Below, one piece after another: positions 41,331 to 48,884 of a stretch of DNA of 64,000 nucleotides (positions are counted from its first letter, which is position 1; every line of letters starts with the position of its first letter). The position numbers and the translations under genes were made by a program. The DNA comes from S015-6 sp964479535 (GTDB taxonomy: Bacteria > Desulfobacterota > DSWW01). The stretch lies in assembly GCA_964479535.1 (NCBI GenBank), contig CAYZMM010000027.1, forward strand, positions 1-64,000. The letters are read 5' to 3'. The notes under the pieces are model-generated. The model saw only the letters and a program-made list of their open reading frames with translations. It was not told the DNA's origin and made no database searches.

Positions 41331-42523
41331 CCGCCCAGGACCTCCTGCAACACCTCCCGGGTCTTCTCCTTGATCCGGTCCAGGTCTTCCTGGGCCCAGC
41401 TCAGGCGGATTTCGATCATCTGCATGCGGCTCATGATGTCGTCGGTCCGCGGCAGATCGAGGTCGGCATACTCCGGTACATTGTCCAGCAGCGTGACCGG
41501 CAGCCTGTAGGCGGCCTTGAGTCCCTTCAGGTGCTCCCAGTTCCTTATGTAGTGGAAATTGTTGTTGTACCAGTATGCGGTGCCCACCCCGGCCTTTCGC
41601 AATGCCTCGTGCACGCGGACCGCTGTCCCCGCGTCCGGCAGCAGGAAGCCGAGGGTCGTGGCCGAATCACCCGCCGGGTCCGGCACGTCCCGGAAGGCGA
41701 TCTGCGGAAAGGCGGAAAGGACCTCCTTCAACTGGGCCTGGTAATCCCGCTGCCTCGCCAGGATCAAGTCCAGCTTTCGGAACTGGGCCAGACCGACCGC
41801 CGCATGCAGCTCGCTGATCCGGAAATTGAAGCCGAGAATCGGGTGCTGCTCCGCCCCCCGGTTGTCGCCGATGTGGTCGTGTCCGTGATCCCCGAACATG
41901 TGGGCCTTCTCGTACACGTCCCGATCGTTCGTGATCACGGCGCCTCCCTCTCCGGCGGTGATGACCTTGAAGAAGTCGAAAGAGAAGCAGCCCACCTTCC
42001 CGAAGGTGCCGAGATGTTTGCCCCTGTAGGTGCCCCCCAGCGCGGGCGCGGCATCCTCGACGAGGATCAGGTCGTGCTTCTTGCACACCTGCACGATTTC
42101 CTCCATCCGGGCCATGGAGCCGAAGAGGTGCACCAGAAGGACCGCTCTTGTACGATCCGTGACGGCCGCCTCGATCCCCTCCGGCGACAGGCAGAGGGTT
42201 TCGTCGATTTCCGCAAAGACAGGAACGGCGCCCACGGTCAGGACCGACTCGATGGGCGCAATGAAGGAGTAGGGCGGAACGATGACTTCATCGCCCGCCC
42301 CGATGCCGACCGAGGCGAGGGAGATGATGTCGGCAGCCGTACCGCTCGAACACATGTGGCAGTAGTCCACCCCGTGGTATCGGGAGAATTCCTCCTCGAA
42401 GGTCCTGGCCTTCCAGATCCCCTTTCGCGGCCCGTCGAAATTGTAGCGAAAGAGAATGCCCGTATCGAGCACGTCCATGACCTCTTTTCGCTCTTCCTCC
42501 CCGAAAAGCTCCATCCCCGGCAT
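41327..42523 (-). CDS. kdnA: Kdo 8-aminotransferase (DegT/DnrJ family)
   Basis: 398 residues. The N-terminal MPGMELFGEEERKEVMDVLD and CSSGTAADIISLASVGIGAG are typical of DegT-family sugar aminotransferases; the PLP lysine is Lys186 in CFSFDFFKVITAGEGG. The match in length and context is to KdnA, 8-amino-3,8-dideoxy-D-manno-octulosonate transaminase, which uses glutamate to aminate 8-oxo-Kdo. It is translationally coupled to kdnB (ATGA). Product sugar in the lipopolysaccharide core is known to alter polymyxin resistance in Shewanella; whether it does so here is not known. Confidence 0.88.
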   Translation of the reverse strand: MPGMELFGEEERKEVMDVLDTGILFRYNFDGPRKGIWKARTFEEEFSRYHGVDYCHMCSSGTAADIISLASVGIGAGDEVIVPPYSFIAPIESVLTVGAVPVFAEIDETLCLSPEGIEAAVTDRTRAVLLVHLFGSMARMEEIVQVCKKHDLILVEDAAPALGGTYRGKHLGTFGKVGCFSFDFFKVITAGEGGAVITNDRDVYEKAHMFGDHGHDHIGDNRGAEQHPILGFNFRISELHAAVGLAQFRKLDLILARQRDYQAQLKEVLSAFPQIAFRDVPDPAGDSATTLGFLLPDAGTAVRVHEALRKAGVGTAYWYNNNFHYIRNWEHLKGLKAAYRLPVTLLDNVPEYADLDLPRTDDIMSRMQMIEIRLSWAQEDLDRIKEKTREVLQEVLGG

Positions 42524-42590
42524 GGCGTTCTGTCCCCTCTATCCAGCGGTATAGAAAGAAAACGGTCTCTGTACGGCGTTACGCAGCTGA

Positions 42591-42691
42591 GGCGAAAGGG
42601 CAAAGGCGAAGGGCGAAAGGAAGTGATCTCAAAGGACAGGATTCCAGGGGACGCCGACTCACTTTCGCCTTGACCCTTTCGCCTTTCGCCT
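42591..42691. repeat. GGCGAAAGGG-type simple inverted arms
   Basis: The left arm (42591-42620) is built of GGCGAAAGG and GGCAAAGG words; the right arm (42662-42691) carries their complements (CTTTCGCC, CCCTTTCGCC). They lie between the transaldolase-CBS fusion and kdnA and can fold on each other. Similar CTTTCACC or CTTTCGCC arrays occur at 31709-31753, 34094-34119 and 55034-55072. Confidence 0.6.
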
Positions 42692-42705
42692 GCGGCCCGG
42701 CCGCA

Positions 42706-43728
42706 CTACGTGGTCACCTCTATGATGTCCTGGATGTCCAGCATCCCGATCTGCTTCCTGCCCTCCACCACGCAGATCGTGTCGACCTGGGTCTCCTTGA
42801 GCAGCCTGGAGGCATCATAGAGCAGTGCATCCCCGGAGATGTGTATCGGCATCTTGCTGAGCTCGAGCTCGGACAGGGTCTTGTGCAGAGACGTCTCGCC
42901 CTCCCGTTCCAGCAACCGACGCAGGTCACCGTCCGTGAAAACGCCGCAAATCTCCTCGTTGTCGTCCACGATCGTCACAGCGCCGAAGCCCCCCCGGGTC
43001 ATGACCACCAGGGCATCCACGACCGGCTTGCCTTTGTGAATGGTCGGATTGAAGTCGCTCATCACGTCCTTCACGCGAAGCGTCATCAAGCGGGTGTGCT
43101 CGAAGAACTGCTGTGTTCCAAGGGCGGTGAAGGTGTTCTCCGTAAGCCCCTTCATCACCTTCCAGGGGACCGTGACCGCGTGCACGCCCAGATTGATGGC
43201 GTTTCGGACATGCTCCGGGTTCCTGACCGAAGAGAACATCACCTTGCAGCCGTAACCGTAGTAATCGACTGCATGCACGCACTGCTCGATCAATGCAAGG
43301 GCATCGTGTCCCTGGTCCTGCAGCCGACCGACCAGCGGGCAGACGTACGCCGCGCCGGCGGCCATGGCCATGTAGGCCTGCTGAAGCGTGTAGACGAGAT
43401 GAACGTTGACCAGGATACCGTCATCGGAGAGCCTATTGCATGCCTTGACGCCCTCCAGCGAGACCGGAAGCTTGAGAACCGTCGTCTCCCTGCTCAACCC
43501 GAGTCCGAGAAGGCGTTGCGCCTCCCGGCAGATTTCATCGGCCGTTTCCCCCAGCGCCTCGATCTGGATCTGGGGGACCATCTTCGAAAGCCTCACGATG
43601 GTGCCGTCCACGTCCGTGATGCCGTCCCGATGCATGAAGGTGGGCGTTGTGGTCAGTCCGGTCAGAAAGCCGAGCTCGAAGGCCTCCTTGATTTCGTTTT
43701 CAACAACCGAGTCGAGAAACAGTTCCAT
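42706..43728 (-). CDS. Transaldolase/fructose-6-phosphate-aldolase-like domain fused to a CBS pair
   Basis: 340 residues. Residues 1-215 are a small transaldolase of the FSA/TalC type: FLDSVVENEIKEAFELGFLT, GLTTTPTF near 25, the Schiff-base lysine Lys86 in TVLKLPVSLEGV, and MFSSVRNPEH near 175. Residues about 225-340 are two CBS repeats (LRVKDVMSDFNPTIHKG, then FGAVTIVDDNEEICGVFTDG). A CBS pair is the normal C-terminal half of KdsD, the arabinose-5-phosphate isomerase that feeds Kdo synthesis; here it follows a transaldolase barrel instead of an SIS domain. In the middle of a Kdo8N operon, a role in supplying or tuning the pentose-phosphate precursor is likely but unproven. Confidence 0.85.
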   Translation of the reverse strand: MELFLDSVVENEIKEAFELGFLTGLTTTPTFMHRDGITDVDGTIVRLSKMVPQIQIEALGETADEICREAQRLLGLGLSRETTVLKLPVSLEGVKACNRLSDDGILVNVHLVYTLQQAYMAMAAGAAYVCPLVGRLQDQGHDALALIEQCVHAVDYYGYGCKVMFSSVRNPEHVRNAINLGVHAVTVPWKVMKGLTENTFTALGTQQFFEHTRLMTLRVKDVMSDFNPTIHKGKPVVDALVVMTRGGFGAVTIVDDNEEICGVFTDGDLRRLLEREGETSLHKTLSELELSKMPIHISGDALLYDASRLLKETQVDTICVVEGRKQIGMLDIQDIIEVTT

Positions 43729-43763
43729 GGTCGTGTTCTGTCCGTGACGGGTTCGTGGTTGAA

Positions 43764-44603
43764 CTAGGGCCTGTACTTCACTTCCAGATTGTGGAATTCG
43801 ATCAGCGGTTTCAGGAAATCCTCCAGGTCGTCGGTGGGAACCTGGCTCGAGGCATCACACAGGGCCTTCTCCGGCTCGGGGTGGGTCTCGATGAAGACGC
43901 CGTCCACACCGGCGGCCACACCGGCCCTCGAGAGCACCGGCAGAAACTCTCTCGATCCTCCCTTCGGATCCGCGCTGGGGATCCCGTACCGCCTCACAGA
44001 ATGTGTGATATCGAAAACGACCGGGAAGCCCGTTGCATTCAGGTGGTAGAAGCTCCTCGGGTCGACGATGAGATCGTTGTAGCCGAAGGTGTATCCCCGT
44101 TCCGTGAGGATGATCTGATCGTTTCCTGTTTCAAGGGCCTTCTGGGTCGGTTTGATCATGTTTTCCGGAGCCAGAAACTGCCCGTGTTTCAGGTTCAGGA
44201 CCTTTCCGGTTCTGGCCGCCTCCTCGACCAGGTGGGTTTGCATGCAGAGGTAGGCCGGAATCTGCAAAACGTCCAGGACCTCGGCCGCAGGCTTCACCTG
44301 CGGCGGGTAGTGAACGTCCGAGACCAGGGGAAAGCCGAATTCCTTCTTCACCCGCTCCAGGATCCTGAGCCCTTCCTCCAGTCCCGGCCCCCGGTAATTC
44401 CGGATCGCGCTTCGGTTGTCCTTTTCATAGGAGGATTTGTAAATAACCGGGATCTCGAGCCTTTCCGACAGGTACCGAAGGCGCTCCGCGGTCCTGAGCA
44501 TGACGCCCTCGTCCTCCACCACACAGGGGCCGGCAATCAGGAAGAGCGGGTCCGCACCACAGGCGACTTCGCCGACGTTCACGATTCGCTTCTGCATGCT
44601 CAT
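43764..44603 (-). CDS. kdsA: Kdo-8-phosphate synthase
   Basis: 279 residues from the ATG at 44603, just after the waaA stop; a longer frame upstream runs inside waaA and is not used. Motifs: FLIAGPCVVEDE near residue 20, YKSSYEKDNRSAIRNYRGPG near 55, LCMQTHLVEEAARTGKVLNL near 120, and FDITHSVRR near 200. It condenses phosphoenolpyruvate with arabinose 5-phosphate to Kdo 8-phosphate. A metal-dependent form is suggested by the Cys of AGPC and the His/Glu/Asp set. Confidence 0.93.
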   Translation of the reverse strand: MSMQKRIVNVGEVACGADPLFLIAGPCVVEDEGVMLRTAERLRYLSERLEIPVIYKSSYEKDNRSAIRNYRGPGLEEGLRILERVKKEFGFPLVSDVHYPPQVKPAAEVLDVLQIPAYLCMQTHLVEEAARTGKVLNLKHGQFLAPENMIKPTQKALETGNDQIILTERGYTFGYNDLIVDPRSFYHLNATGFPVVFDITHSVRRYGIPSADPKGGSREFLPVLSRAGVAAGVDGVFIETHPEPEKALCDASSQVPTDDLEDFLKPLIEFHNLEVKYRP

Positions 44604-44607
44604 ATGT

Positions 44608-46005
44608 TTATGCCATCCTCTGGTCTTGGTCAACCCGGGTCGGATGAAGGAAGGCCCGTATTTCCGGGTCATCCGCCGGCTTCGGATCGACATCGTCAGG
44701 GTAAAGGAAGGGGCGCAGGATGGCAAGGTTCCTTTCCGTCGCACCCCGATGCTCGGCCAGGATCCGGTAGGCGGCACGGCCCACGGATCTTCCGTGTTCC
44801 GGATCCTCGATCAGCCGTCGCGCCTCGGCCAGAAGCTCCTCACGGTCCCGCACCCGGATGCCTCCCCCCACGTGGAGGAGACAATCCACGATGTCCCTGA
44901 TCTTCTCCGTATGGGGGCCGAAGAGGACCGGTTTCCGGTAAAGGATCGGCTCCAGCGGGTTGTGTCCACCGATCGGAACGAGGGTCCCCCCCAGGAAGAC
45001 GAGATCCGCCGCTGCGTAAACGCCGGCAAGCTCTCCCATGGTATCCAGAAGCAGGACATCGACCGGCTCGGACGCGGCCTTTCCTCCTGCGTCGGTTCTG
45101 CATCTCGTCGAGAACCTCTCCTTCTTGCAGAACCGCTGCAGCTCAATACTCCGCTCCGGATGGCGAGGTGCCAGGATGATCCTGAGCCGCGGCAGCTCCT
45201 TTTTGAGCATCCCGTAAACATCGAGCAGGATCCGCTCCTCCCCTTCGTGGGTGCTTCCCGCCACCAGGACGGGACAATCCTCTGCCCAGCCCATCTCCTC
45301 CCGAAGGCTTCTTCTCCTCTTCTCCTCGTCTTCCGGAACGGGAACGTCGAACTTCATGTTCCCGGTCAGGAAGACCCGCCGGGGGTCCGCTCCGATTCGG
45401 ATGACCCGCAGGCAATCGGTCCTGCTCTGCATGGCAAAGACCTGCACACTCCGGAGCACATGGCGCATGAAGAACCGAAACCACCCGAAACGCCTGCAGG
45501 AGGCTTCCGAAATACGACCGTTCAGGATCGCCGCAGGGATTCCCTTCCTGCCGACCGAGAGCAGGAAGTAAGGCCAGATCTCCGTCTCCGTGGCCACGAA
45601 GCAGCACGGATGCATCTTTCGAAGGGCGAGGAGGACCGGCACCGGATAGTCAAAGGGAAAACAGATCACCCGTTCCCCTTCCCCGAATGCCTTTCCCGCG
45701 GCAGTGCGGCCTGCGGGGGTAATCGAAGAGAGAACGATGGGAAGTCCCGGAACCAGCTTCTTCAATTCACGGACGAAGGGTCCGGTCGAGAGGACCTCTC
45801 CCACAGAGACCGTGTGGAGCCACAACGGCCTCTGCCCGGCGACCTTTCGCCAGCCTCTCAGACCCATGCGTTCGAGGAAGTCGGTGCGACGATTCCTCAC
45901 GCTGACGATCTTCCAGAGCAGCCAGGGAAGGATCAAGACGGAAACGAGGACGATGCCGACGTTGTATCCCCAGAACACCCAGCCTGGCGCGCGCTCTTCC
46001 TTCAC
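44608..46005 (-). CDS. waaA: Kdo transferase, canonical copy
   Basis: 465 residues with an N-terminal membrane anchor (NVGIVLVSVLILPWLLW, residues about 15-32), the catalytic Glu in LWLHTVSVGEVLSTGP near 70, the second Glu in CCFVATETEIWPYFL near 140, GNMKFD near 220 and FLGGTLVPIGGHNPLEPIL near 350, all expected for WaaA/KdtA. It attaches Kdo residues to lipid IVA at the inner membrane. It is the first gene of the Kdo operon. Together with the divergent copy at 38133-39431 it gives two transferases in one transcript, possibly one per sugar (Kdo and Kdo8N). Confidence 0.92.
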   Translation of the reverse strand: MKEERAPGWVFWGYNVGIVLVSVLILPWLLWKIVSVRNRRTDFLERMGLRGWRKVAGQRPLWLHTVSVGEVLSTGPFVRELKKLVPGLPIVLSSITPAGRTAAGKAFGEGERVICFPFDYPVPVLLALRKMHPCCFVATETEIWPYFLLSVGRKGIPAAILNGRISEASCRRFGWFRFFMRHVLRSVQVFAMQSRTDCLRVIRIGADPRRVFLTGNMKFDVPVPEDEEKRRRSLREEMGWAEDCPVLVAGSTHEGEERILLDVYGMLKKELPRLRIILAPRHPERSIELQRFCKKERFSTRCRTDAGGKAASEPVDVLLLDTMGELAGVYAAADLVFLGGTLVPIGGHNPLEPILYRKPVLFGPHTEKIRDIVDCLLHVGGGIRVRDREELLAEARRLIEDPEHGRSVGRAAYRILAEHRGATERNLAILRPFLYPDDVDPKPADDPEIRAFLHPTRVDQDQRMA

Positions 46006-46340
46006 GTCCGTCTCCTTGATGTTCCACCGGCTCGGGGGCTGGGGAGATCAAACGGGACGTAATTCCATCGAGGATTCCGTACTGACGCCGGTCTCAGCAG
46101 GGGCTTCTGCAATATGCGTGTTCGAGAGGAGGTGTGTCAAGTGAGGGGACTGTCGCAGCGTGTCTTGCCTCGGCAAATGAGCAGGAGCACCCTCCGCCGG
46201 AAGCAGGGGGCCTTCGGATGAATCCTTGCATGTCGGACCGAGGTTGTCCGAGGCCCCTCGTGCATCGCGAGGCCCCGGAACGCGATCGGTCACCTACCCA
46301 GCGATCCAGCAGACCAACGAAGTCGGTCCTTCAGGGAACG
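46006..46340. other. Divergence-free gap with the Kdo operon promoter, no gene
   Basis: This 335-base stretch lies between the exported cupredoxin-like gene and waaA, both on the minus strand. It carries the candidate promoter listed at 46111-46140. Small open frames exist but are Arg/Pro/Ser-rich, lack ribosome sites and look like noise. Confidence 0.5.
46111..46140 (-). promoter_or_regulatory. Candidate promoter of the Kdo/Kdo8N operon
   Basis: Minus-strand TTGACA (46140-46135), an 18-bp spacer and CATATT (46116-46111, four of six consensus bases) lie about 105 bases upstream of the waaA ATG. No other promoter-like pair is seen before waaA. Confidence 0.45.
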
Positions 46341-46799
46341 CTAATTTGCGGTCACGAGGATCTTCCCCGTCTCCCTACGGACTTCGCCGCCGGTCTTCGC
46401 CTCGACCGTGTACGTGTACGTGCCGGGATCTTTGAAGCGGAGGCTCGAGGTGCCGCCGAAGGTAATCCAGCTCGTCACGTAACACCCTTCGACCATTTCG
46501 AATCCGGTAGGTGCGTCCGTCACATCGGAACACTTCTTCCCTTCTTCGAAGGAAACCTGCACGCACTCCACGTTTCGGGCCCAGTTCAGCCAAACCACCA
46601 CGCCGCCTTTGTTTACGGTCAGCGTGGGCGGCTCCAGCCGGATCGGCTTGGACAATTCCCCGGCTCCCGTGCTGACTCCCCCGAAGATCCGGACGAGCTG
46701 CGTCTCATCCGCCTCGGTCGGCTTCTGATCCACCAAGACGAGCATGCTCGAGAGCAGGAAGAACATCGCTGTCATCACAACGACTCGTTTCTTCATCAT
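46341..46799 (-). CDS. Small exported cupredoxin-like protein without copper ligands
   Basis: 152 residues with a signal peptide (KKRVVVMTAMFFLLSSMLVLV, cleavage near TEA). The mature part reads like a plastocyanin-type beta sandwich: LEPPTLTVNKGGVVVWLNWA near residue 55 and LRFKDPGTYTYTVEAKTGG near 120. The usual His ligands of blue copper proteins are absent; three cysteines (VECVQ, KKCSD, EGCYV) could bind metal or form a disulfide. The function is unknown. It is transcribed away from the selenoprotein-type cytochrome gene and shares its control region, so a periplasmic redox role is a fair guess. Confidence 0.6.
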   Translation of the reverse strand: MMKKRVVVMTAMFFLLSSMLVLVDQKPTEADETQLVRIFGGVSTGAGELSKPIRLEPPTLTVNKGGVVVWLNWARNVECVQVSFEEGKKCSDVTDAPTGFEMVEGCYVTSWITFGGTSSLRFKDPGTYTYTVEAKTGGEVRRETGKILVTAN

Positions 46800-46858
46800 C
46801 TTTTCCCCCTTCCTGTTAATGGCTCTTAAAACATCGTATGTTCGAATCCAACGACGAA

Positions 46859-46885
46859 CCTATAACATCCTTTGCCCGGAGTCAA
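46859..46885 (-). promoter_or_regulatory. Candidate promoter of the cupredoxin-like gene
   Basis: TTGACT (46885-46880) and TATAGG (46864-46859) on the minus strand, with a short 15-bp spacer, lie 60 bases before the ATG at 46799. The boxes are good, the spacing is not. Confidence 0.35.
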
Positions 46886-46916
46886 GAGGGCGGGGGAGGA
46901 CCATGCCACGCCTTCC

Positions 46917-46946
46917 TTGACTCCCGCCTTACGGCGTGCCTATAGT
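46917..46946 (+). promoter_or_regulatory. Promoter of the rhodanese-octahaem cytochrome gene
   Basis: TTGACT (46917-46922), an 18-bp spacer and TATAGT (46941-46946) form a strong plus-strand promoter 64 bases upstream of the ATG at 47011. The gene is therefore expressed on its own, independent of its minus-strand neighbours. Confidence 0.62.
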
Positions 46947-47010
46947 GTTTCCATACTCCTGTCCCCGCCACACTTCAGAGCTTAGATTCCGAAAGAGAAG
47001 AGGGAGTTTC

Positions 47011-48621
47011 ATGAGGACCGCAACGCTAGCGCTTCTAACGGCGTTTCTTGGCTTGCTCCTCGTCGGTGCCGACGAGACGCCGACCCCGGCGACAGCCCCG
47101 CAGATCACCAAAGAGAAGTTGAAACCGATGCTCGGCAGCAAGGATCTCGTGGTCATCGATGTACGGCTCGACGAGCAGTGGAGGTTCAGCAACCGGAAGC
47201 TCCCGGGGGCGGTGCACGAGAATCCCACAGTCCCCTCCACCTGGATGGACAAGTACCCGAAAGACAAGACCATCGTCTTCTACTGAGCCTGACCGAACGA
47301 ATCGACCAGTGCCAGGATGGCACGGAAGTTCATTGCCGGTGGGTACGAGAAGGTCTACGACCTGAAGGGGGGGTGGAGAGAGTGGATGCGAGCCGATTTC
47401 CCTTACGAGGAAAAGGAGAGCGAGCTTCCCGAGATCGTGCAGGGGTGCGTCAATTGCCATGAAAAGGTCACCCCATTCGTGGTTTCCGAATGGAAACGGA
47501 GCAAGCACAGCACCAACATGGTCAGTTGTCTCATGTGTCACGGTGCGAAGCACATGTCGGAAGAGGACGTGGAGAAGGCGGGCACGGTCGAGCCGGAACT
47601 CTGCATCATGTGCCACGAGGCCCAGGGCAAGCAGTTCGCAGCGGGAAAGCACTCGAAGGCCTGGAAAGCGGTGCAGGCCCTGCCCTCCGCGCACTGGCAG
47701 CCCATGGCCTTCATCGAGGGGATCAAGGGGTGCGACAGCTGTCACAAGATCGGCTTCAAGGAACCGAAGGAAATCCGGGAACTGCGGAAGCGCGGTGCAG
47801 GCTTCGGGATCGCCTCCTGCGATGTCTGCCACACCCGTCACGCCTTTTCCGTGGAAGAGGCTCGTCAGCCCCAGACCTGCAGGGTCTGCCACCGCGGCTT
47901 CGACCAGCCCATGTGGGAGATCTATTCCTCATCCAAGCACGGGATCCGGAATGCACTGAAGCGGGAGGGCACGCTGCCGGAGGACACGCAGGCCCCGACC
48001 TGCCAGGATTGCCACATGAAGGAAGGAGACCACGGTGTCCGAACCGCGTGGGGCTACCTGGCCATTCGGATGCCCATGCCCGAGGACGAGGCGTGGGCCG
48101 AGGCGCGGAAGACGATCATGCAGGCCCTCGGCATGCTCGACCCGGAGGGGAAGCCGACGGAGCGCTACGCCCTCATCGAGGAGCTGGATCTCGCGCGCCT
48201 GACCCAGGAGGACTGGCAGAAGGAGCGTGACGAGATGGCGAAGACGTGTCTGGAATGTCATCCCGCCGTCTTCGTGAATCAGATGTTCGAGAACGGCGAC
48301 CGCATGGTCATGGAGGCGGACCTTCTCCTCGCCGAGGCGATCCGCATCGTTACGGTTCTCTATGAGGACGGCCTGGTGACGAAGCCTTGGAACTACCCCT
48401 ATTCCTTCCCGGACTTCTTCGCCGTTCACGACGCGCCCACTCCGATCGAACAGAAGCTCTACCTCATGTTCATGAAGCACCGGATGAGCGCGTTCCAGGG
48501 GGCGTTCCACACCAACCCGGACTATGCCCTCTGGTACGGCCTGCTCGAGCTGCAGCACGCCACGGCGGAAATCCGCGAAATGGATGAACAGCTCCGTTCG
48601 AAGAAGCACAGACGCAAGTGA
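47011..48621 (+). CDS. Exported rhodanese-octahaem c-type cytochrome fusion with two predicted selenocysteines
   Basis: 536 codons if UGA at 47284 and 47290 are read as Sec (residues 92 and 94). The ATG at 47011 has AGAGGGAG upstream and starts a signal peptide (LALLTAFLGLLLVGA). Residues about 32-130 are a rhodanese domain: LVVIDVRLDEQWRF, the loop YUAUPNESTSARMARKFIAG, then VYDLKGGWREW. Both UGA codons fall where homologues have the active-site Cys and its neighbour (YCxCPNE), the frame is unchanged after them, and a SECIS-like hairpin follows. Eight CxxCH haem sites start at residues 146, 173, 198, 241, 270, 290, 331 and 413; the spacing and the MWEIYSSSKHG and NPDYALWYG segments recall the hydroxylamine oxidoreductase family. 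A periplasmic sulfur- or selenium-linked multielectron redox enzyme is inferred; the substrate is unknown. Confidence 0.82.
47309..47323 (+). promoter_or_regulatory. SECIS-like hairpin for the two UGA codons
   Basis: GTGCC-AGGAT-GGCAC forms a five-base-pair stem with a five-base loop whose second and third bases are G; outer CC/GG pairs (47306-47307 with 47324-47325) extend it around a bulged A. The loop begins 21 bases after the second UGA and 27 after the first, inside the range usual for bacterial SECIS elements. It lies within the coding sequence, as bacterial SECIS elements do. Confidence 0.65.
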
Positions 48622-48636
48622 TTTCTCAGCGTCGTC

Positions 48637-48740
48637 GGTTGGAGCCCCCCTGCCGCGGCTCGATTTGCGCCGGGCGACTTTGTAGGGGGAGGGAGAGACG
48701 GAGCCCAAGCAGATCGAGCCGCGGCAGGGGGGCTCCAACC
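48637..48740. repeat. Conserved-core hairpin element, copy B
   Basis: Perfectly paired arms (GGTTGGAGCCCCCCTGCCGC... and its complement, about 31 bp) enclose the family core GATTTGCGCCGGGCGACTTT...GGAGCCCAAGCAGATC. The core is almost the same as in copy C but the stem sequence is entirely different. It starts 15 bases after the stop of the octahaem cytochrome gene and could protect or end its transcript. Confidence 0.8.
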
Positions 48741-48884
48741 TATCTCCGTATCGACACAATCCGCCGCTGCCGTGCTCTTCGTGCCGGTCGGCCGTTCCAG
48801 CAAAAGAACGGAATGCGGACCGGGAAGACAGAGATCCCTGGGGATTGCTTTGGTTCGCCGGCAACATAAGGGCGTGTATCGAGC

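Noticed and set aside
46048..46293. Small minus-strand frame of 81 codons upstream of the Kdo operon
   Set aside because: No ribosome site, noise-like composition, and it overlaps the candidate Kdo promoter.
47284..47316. Frameshift or nonsense mutation splitting the rhodanese-cytochrome gene
   Set aside because: The frame is the same before and after both TGAs, the intervening codons give the expected rhodanese loop, and the TGAs fall on Cys positions with a SECIS-like hairpin downstream, so recoding is the simpler explanation.
47284..48621. Octahaem tetrathionate reductase or nitrite reductase assignment for the cytochrome part
   Set aside because: Haem spacing looks closer to the HAO family and no CxxCK catalytic motif is seen, so a specific enzyme name is not justified.
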